A stretch of DNA of 25,656 nucleotides, from the NCBI GenBank assembly GCA_016841005.1, contig JAEORG010000284.1, positions 1 to 25,656 of the forward strand. The letters are read 5' to 3'. The notes beneath the pieces are model-generated. The model saw only the letters and a program-made list of their open reading frames with translations. It was not told where the DNA came from and did not search any database. Positions 22,410 to 25,656 of this stretch are shown one piece after another. Positions within the stretch are counted from its first letter, which is position 1. Each line of letters opens with the position of its first letter. The position numbers and the translations under genes are program-made. This stretch comes from Candidatus Thorarchaeota archaeon (GTDB lineage: Archaea; Asgardarchaeota; Thorarchaeia; Thorarchaeales; Thorarchaeaceae).

Positions 22410-23192
22410 TCATCTCCGAAATCTAATGAAGTAGATAACTAAGATTACAACCACTGCAATTCCTACAACACCAAATAGGATGATAACAGTAAGATCTGTT
22501 GCTGGAAAGTCTACTGTATCACTCACAACAACATTGTCAATAGCTGGACCGGTTTCGGATCCGAAACAAAAGTCAACGGACGTGGTGTGAGTCGTATCTT
22601 CTACTGAAATCTGAGCAGTACCATTAACGTATACTGTGAACAATCCTGATGTGCTTCTTGTCACTACTATATTTTGCCATCCCGAAACACCATCTGAAGG
22701 TTCATACCTACCAATTATCTCAGAACCAGGGGTTGGTCCATGCTTGGCGAGTAAGATAGCTGGTGCAGTCGTTGTGGTTGGAACAGAATCAGTGCAAACA
22801 ATGATAGAATACGCATATTCCATGGTTGGGATCAGACTCATGTCACCTGCAATGAAGAAAACAACCGAATAATGGAAGGAATTGTCTACTGCATTCAAAT
22901 CGAAACTCCAGGTGCCATACACAACTGAGCTTGAATGCACTGCGTAGCTGTATATAGGATCTGCGGATGTTGCTTTCAATGTATTATCCGCAGCAGAGAA
23001 TTCTCCTGTTGCAGTTGTGAGTGGGAATGTTGAGAAATTGAGTCCGTATATTGTCCACGAATTGTAGTTCCCATCATTGAAGTCATCTGACCAGACAGTG
23101 GCTGCGTCACATGATATGGGTAAAAGTATCGAAGAAAGGAGAAGAGCTACCACAGCATAACAAAACACTTTCAATGACTTGATAGAACACAT
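22410..23192 (-). CDS. Anchored surface protein with concanavalin/LamG-like domain
   Basis: 260 aa. A signal peptide (about 1-31, cleavage near C-D-A-A) is followed by a beta-rich domain opening W-S-D-D-F-N-D-G-N-Y-N-S-W-T, the classic start of LamG/3-keto-disaccharide-hydrolase-like jelly rolls. Strand motifs include G-T-W-S-F-D-L, G-W-Q-N-I-V-V-T-R, F-T-V-Y-V-N-G-T and I-D-N-V-V-V-S-D near the end. A membrane helix (about 233-256) and a basic R-F-R-R end anchor it to the membrane. It probably binds carbohydrate or another surface ligand; no enzyme residues are assigned. AAAGGAGGG lies 12 bases before the ATG, slightly far. Confidence 0.82.
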   Translation of the reverse strand: MCSIKSLKVFCYAVVALLLSSILLPISCDAATVWSDDFNDGNYNSWTIYGLNFSTFPLTTATGEFSAADNTLKATSADPIYSYAVHSSSVVYGTWSFDLNAVDNSFHYSVVFFIAGDMSLIPTMEYAYSIIVCTDSVPTTTTAPAILLAKHGPTPGSEIIGRYEPSDGVSGWQNIVVTRSTSGLFTVYVNGTAQISVEDTTHTTSVDFCFGSETGPAIDNVVVSDTVDFPATDLTVIILFGVVGIAVVVILVIYFIRFRR

Positions 23193-23412
23193 ATCTAATA
23201 ATACCCTCCTTTAGCTATTCAATTAGATATTTCTCAAATATTATCTTTAAATTGACATACCTTTGATAAAAAATCACTCTTAGTTTGTGTAAGCTCAATT
23301 TTTGTTTTGGAAATAGAGAAGAAGAATGAAGGAGCTCAGAGTTGAATCTCTCTCATTTTCATCAATTGCATCACATTATTCTCGTTTGTGTTGAGAAATA
23401 GATTTGAGTACA

Positions 23413-23421
23413 TAATTATAC
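23413..23421 (+). promoter_or_regulatory. TATA-like box for the nuclease-like gene
   Basis: TAATTATAC, about 30-35 bases before the TTG at 23450 and upstream of GGAGG (23435-23439). The rest of 23193-23449 shows no gene. Confidence 0.4.
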
Positions 23422-23449
23422 ACAAAATTGTGGTGGAGGAACGAAAAAC

Positions 23450-24001
23450 TTGACCGATTTAAAGAATGTAATTGAAGATGCTATTGAAACCGCTTGGGAA
23501 TCAGGTGTTTCTCAGGATTGCAGATATGGACAGATGTGGAATGGAGAGATGTGTATTTCCGCTTCTCTTGTTCATCACCTACGAAATGGTCCACTCAAGA
23601 ACTCCAAAGAAATTAGATACTGGTTCGAAGCATCCTTTCCGAAAATCAATAGTGGAAATACGGGAAGAATAGATCTCATACTTGCGAAACCAAATTTCCC
23701 AGTTGATTGTCAATCTCCCGAAGAGTGGGAAACTATCAGAGACAATCTTCTGGAGGATGGTATTCTGGCTGCAATTGAAGTCAAGTATGCAAGCCCCTAT
23801 TATGCCTCTGATTTCAAGAAACTCTACGAACTACAAAAAATGACTGACTATGAAATTCTACTAGTCTTTGCTTGTGTCGCCTACAGTACTTCTAAAGGAG
23901 ATGTTTCTACACAACGAGAAGAAAGGATCAAAATGGCAAGTAAATACAATGTAAAATTGTTATTTGGCAATCCTCATAATACTTCCAGCTGGCCTCCTTA
24001 G
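23450..24001 (+). CDS. PD-(D/E)XK nuclease-like protein
   Basis: 183 aa from a TTG with GGAGG 10 bases upstream. The core resembles a restriction-endonuclease fold: G-R-I-D75-L-I-L at 72-78, followed after a charged loop by A-A-I-E110-V-K112-Y, giving the D...ExK triad, then D-F-K-K-L-Y-E-L and a strand I-L-L-V-F-A-C-V-A. The N-terminal helix contains E-I-R-Y-W-F-E. This arrangement occurs in defence and repair nucleases but also in proteins with no known activity. No methylase or other restriction partner lies beside it, so a stand-alone role is likely. The assignment rests on the motif spacing. Confidence 0.65.
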   Translation: MTDLKNVIEDAIETAWESGVSQDCRYGQMWNGEMCISASLVHHLRNGPLKNSKEIRYWFEASFPKINSGNTGRIDLILAKPNFPVDCQSPEEWETIRDNLLEDGILAAIEVKYASPYYASDFKKLYELQKMTDYEILLVFACVAYSTSKGDVSTQREERIKMASKYNVKLLFGNPHNTSSWPP

Positions 24002-24039
24002 AACCACAAGTAGTTAGGCCCTAAGATTTCCCAAGTCAC
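23998..24039 (-). other. Micro-ORF motif, copy C
   Basis: GTG 24039 to TAA 23998 encodes V-T-W-E-I-L-G-P-N-Y-L-W-F, preceded in frame by A-Y-I-I. It aligns in the same frame with copies A and B. It lies between the methyltransferase stop (24056) and the stop of the rightward nuclease-like gene, which it overlaps by four bases. Confidence 0.35.
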
Positions 24040-24055
24040 TATAATGTAAGCTCTG

Positions 24056-24721
24056 TTATTCAGAAAGAACCCTAGTTTCATGATTCCGTCGATACACAAC
24101 AACCTGCCAGTAGCCAACCTCGCGGAAAAATCTCCGCTCAAAACCCTTTGAACGAACCATTCCATCGACCACTTCTGTCGGGTGAACGAAAGATCGAAAG
24201 GGGTTCCGTTGAATTCTAAGGACGAGATTCTCAAGAGCAGTGTAATTTCTTGTCCACCACTTGTTTTGAGGATAGACAACAGCATAAATCTCTCTCGCTC
24301 TCTCTGATGAGAGATTAACAAGAGCGTTTACATCATGGTAGCAACAGATTACCCTGTCCAGTGTGACAATATCGCTATCAGGGACATCTGTAGCAAGATC
24401 GACAAAGTTACCATGTAGATGATTGATGCGGTCAGCATGATTCTGACGGTCAGCTTCTTCCTTCGCTACTTCGATATAAGCACTTGAAGCTTCAACGTTA
24501 AAGCACTTGCTCACACCAACTTTCAACAGTTCGTGTTGAATTGTCCCGACTCCACCTCCAATATCCAGAAGTGTCATTCCGGTGATACCTTCCGCAATGA
24601 TTGCATCTATCAACAACTTCGTATTTTTGGAAGGTCCTTCTTTTTGATACTGCTCGAGTTCCTTGGTTGCTTTCTGATAATCGAAGTGAGATTCGATAGC
24701 TTCACATTGACAACACTTCAA
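24056..24721 (-). CDS. SAM-dependent methyltransferase, BchM-like
   Basis: About 221 aa from the TTG at 24721, giving M-K-C-C-Q-C-E-A-I-E-S-H-F, which matches the normal start of a family of stand-alone methyltransferases related to magnesium-protoporphyrin O-methyltransferase. The frame stays open to 24874, but that longer version overlaps the promoter and start of the divergent gene and lacks family resemblance. Motif I is L-L-D-I-G-G-G-V-G-T, followed by N-V-E-A-S-S-A-Y, H-G-N-F-V-D, and T-L-D-R-V-I-C-C-Y. The C-terminal F-V-H-P-T-E region is typical for the group. No pigment-synthesis genes are nearby, so the porphyrin role should not be assumed. A weak GGGG lies upstream. Confidence 0.83.
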   Translation of the reverse strand: MKCCQCEAIESHFDYQKATKELEQYQKEGPSKNTKLLIDAIIAEGITGMTLLDIGGGVGTIQHELLKVGVSKCFNVEASSAYIEVAKEEADRQNHADRINHLHGNFVDLATDVPDSDIVTLDRVICCYHDVNALVNLSSERAREIYAVVYPQNKWWTRNYTALENLVLRIQRNPFRSFVHPTEVVDGMVRSKGFERRFFREVGYWQVVVYRRNHETRVLSE

Positions 24722-24876
24722 GTACAGTGCCCCATCACTAACTGGGCATGTACACCTTATGAGTGAATCGAGAAGTATGAAATACGAAAGAAGGGAGTAA
24801 TCCTTAATGGGTTTAGAAAGATAATACCTCCAACAAATCCTGAATGTATTGTCTGAGAAGAAATGGTGGTACAAAT

Positions 24877-25251
24877 TTGAATACAGAACGGAAACGAAGT
24901 GAAACTATTGATGAATACATCGCCGCATTTCCTCCTGATATTCAGAAAAAGCTGGAGGGTTTGAGAAAAACGATTCAAGAATCCGCACCAACAGCCAAAG
25001 AAACTAACTCTTATGGGATGCCTACATTCAAGCTGAAACGAAACTTGGTTCATTTTGCGGTGCACAAGGCGCACATCGGGTTTTACCCTGGTGGGCCATC
25101 AGCGGTAAACGCCTTCGAAAAAGAGCTGAATGAATACAAGACATCAAAAGGTGCTATCCGTTTTCCGCTAGATCGACCAATCCCGTTAGACATAGTGGGA
25201 AGAATAGTGAAGTTTAGAGTTGCAGAAGAAGAGCAGAAAATCAAAGGTTAA
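24877..25251 (+). CDS. DUF1801 (YdhG-like) protein
   Basis: 124 aa from the TTG at 24877, which has GGTGG (24865-24869) 7 bases upstream; an in-frame ATG at 24844 would add 11 residues that do not fit the family. The family pattern (PF08818) is clear: T-I-D-E-Y-I-A-A-F-P, then L-R-K-T-I-Q-E-S-A-P, Y-G-M-P-T-F-K-L-K, V-H-F-A-V-H-K-A-H-I-G-F-Y-P, and K-G-A-I-R-F-P-L-D-R-P-I-P near the end. These are small cytosolic proteins of unknown function related by fold to the frataxin-like group. The gene diverges from the methyltransferase. Its end is followed within 20 bases by micro-ORF copy B on the opposite strand. Confidence 0.88.
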   Translation: MNTERKRSETIDEYIAAFPPDIQKKLEGLRKTIQESAPTAKETNSYGMPTFKLKRNLVHFAVHKAHIGFYPGGPSAVNAFEKELNEYKTSKGAIRFPLDRPIPLDIVGRIVKFRVAEEEQKIKG

Positions 25252-25266
25252 GCATGGTCGATTCTG

Positions 25267-25299
25267 CAAGTAGTCAGGTCCGAAGATCTCTCGTGCCAT
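25267..25299 (-). other. Micro-ORF motif, copy B
   Basis: ATG 25299 opens M-A-R-E-I-F-G-P-D-Y-L, preceded in frame by F-S-N-I-D. Unlike copy A it has no early stop and the frame runs into the antisense of the DUF1801 gene (about 37 codons). The conserved part ends near 25267. Confidence 0.4.
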
Positions 25300-25361
25300 G
25301 TCAATATTGGAAAAAATCGTTTGATTGATATCTCAGTAGCACAACGGTTTACGGGAGGAGA

Positions 25362-25656
25362 TCATGAAGCGGGAGTCTGTCTTGTCTGTCGAACAGACAG
25401 ACGACGATAGATTCCAAAAATTAAGGGAGTCATCGCCCACACAATTACACTCAAACACACATCAACGAGTGCAACAGGTATTGCCAACAGGAAGGAGGCC
25501 GTTGTAAGGATTGACCGTTGTTCCTCATACTGTATAGATTTCTCGGATAGAGAGAGCGATACTAGCCTGTGGCTTCGCGATGCATAAACCCACATTCCGA
25601 GGAATCTAGTAGAGGCACTCGCCACAAGTCGTGAGTAGAATCTTACAGATGTCACG
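25362..25656 (-). CDS. Partial membrane protein, C-terminal part
   Basis: The frame is open to the window edge, so at least 97 C-terminal residues are visible and the true start probably lies outside. A basic region (R-F-Y-S-R-L-V-A-S) is followed by a polar stretch, a long hydrophobic region of about 35 residues likely forming two helices, and a basic tail ending R-Q-T-R-Q-T-P-A-S. No family is recognised. A possible GTG near the edge cannot be judged. The 3' end contains an inverted repeat (TGTCTGT/ACAGACA). A competing short plus-strand frame with a good ribosome-binding site overlaps this end. Confidence 0.45.
   Translation of the reverse strand, partial: VTSVRFYSRLVASASTRFLGMWVYASRSHRLVSLSLSEKSIQYEEQRSILTTASFLLAIPVALVDVCLSVIVWAMTPLIFGIYRRLSVRQTRQTPAS

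Noticed and set aside
24722..24874. N-terminal extension of the BchM-like methyltransferase
   Set aside because: It overlaps the start of the divergent DUF1801 gene and does not resemble the family, whose start fits the TTG at 24721.
25375..25405. Inverted repeat around TGTCTGT/ACAGACA
   Set aside because: It lies within the 3' coding end of the partial membrane gene with no T-tract and no sign of an attachment site.
25363..25503. Plus-strand 46-codon frame with GGAGG 5 bases before its ATG
   Set aside because: The product is polar and low-complexity, and the opposite strand encodes a hydrophobic membrane-type sequence open to the edge. The ribosome-binding site is good, so this is not fully excluded.
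1..25656. CRISPR arrays, tRNA and rRNA genes, insertion sequences
   Set aside because: Reading both strands showed no regularly spaced repeats, no cloverleaf with a clear T-loop, and no transposase-like protein.

Overview
The window looks like a protein-coding, AT-rich (roughly 40% GC by eye) archaeal accessory region. Evidence for an archaeon: many starts lie about 25-30 bases after TATA-like boxes (leaderless or short leaders), mixed with Shine-Dalgarno-led ATG/GTG/TTG starts; there is a Sulfolobus-type single-strand DNA-binding protein, an Lrp/AsnC-type regulator, two DUF362 proteins, and cell-surface proteins with an N-terminal signal and a basic-ended C-terminal membrane anchor. The style is compatible with an Asgard-like lineage such as Thorarchaeota, but no rRNA or ribosomal gene is present, so that placement is inference. 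I saw no tRNA, rRNA, CRISPR array or transposase.

Layout. 1-5.0 kb: a cysteine-rich redox protein, a zinc-ribbon membrane protein, a 4-oxalocrotonate-type tautomerase, an APH-family phosphotransferase, a 2Fe-2S ferredoxin and a polytopic sensor protein with a partly eroded kinase domain. 5.1-8.8 kb: an anchored extracellular beta-propeller protein, a DUF362 protein and a small secreted protein. 8.9-10.6 kb: a roughly 190-bp promoter-containing segment present twice 440 bp apart; the second copy drives a two-HTH regulator and the first faces no clear gene. 10.6-14.6 kb: a PEBP protein, a membrane-protein pseudogene, a two-gene unit encoding a caspase-like (clan CD) membrane protein with a 17-proline tail plus a second membrane protein, and another polytopic protein that probably starts at CTG. 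14.6-18.7 kb: DUF362 plus nitroreductase, a DinB-fold protein, a methyltransferase, a protein built of six 19-residue repeats, and the SSB. 18.7-25.7 kb: gene-start debris, a GNAT acetyltransferase, an S41 peptidase without signal peptide, a V4R-like protein, an anchored jelly-roll surface protein, a PD-(D/E)XK-like protein, a BchM-like methyltransferase, a DUF1801 protein and a membrane protein cut by the window edge.

Most genes stand alone with their own promoters. Only 11401-13506 (protease-like plus membrane protein) and 14651-16107 (DUF362 plus nitroreductase) look like clear operons. Several leftward genes end in a short hairpin followed by a T-rich tract.

The observations I rate highest are: a family of very short, similar antisense micro-ORFs (core M-A-R-E-I-F-G-x-D-Y-L) at 13.5, 17.6, 24.0 and 25.3 kb, two of which differ mostly at synonymous positions; the clan-CD-like membrane protein with a polyproline tail; the duplicated promoter segment; and the six perfect-length 19-residue repeats.
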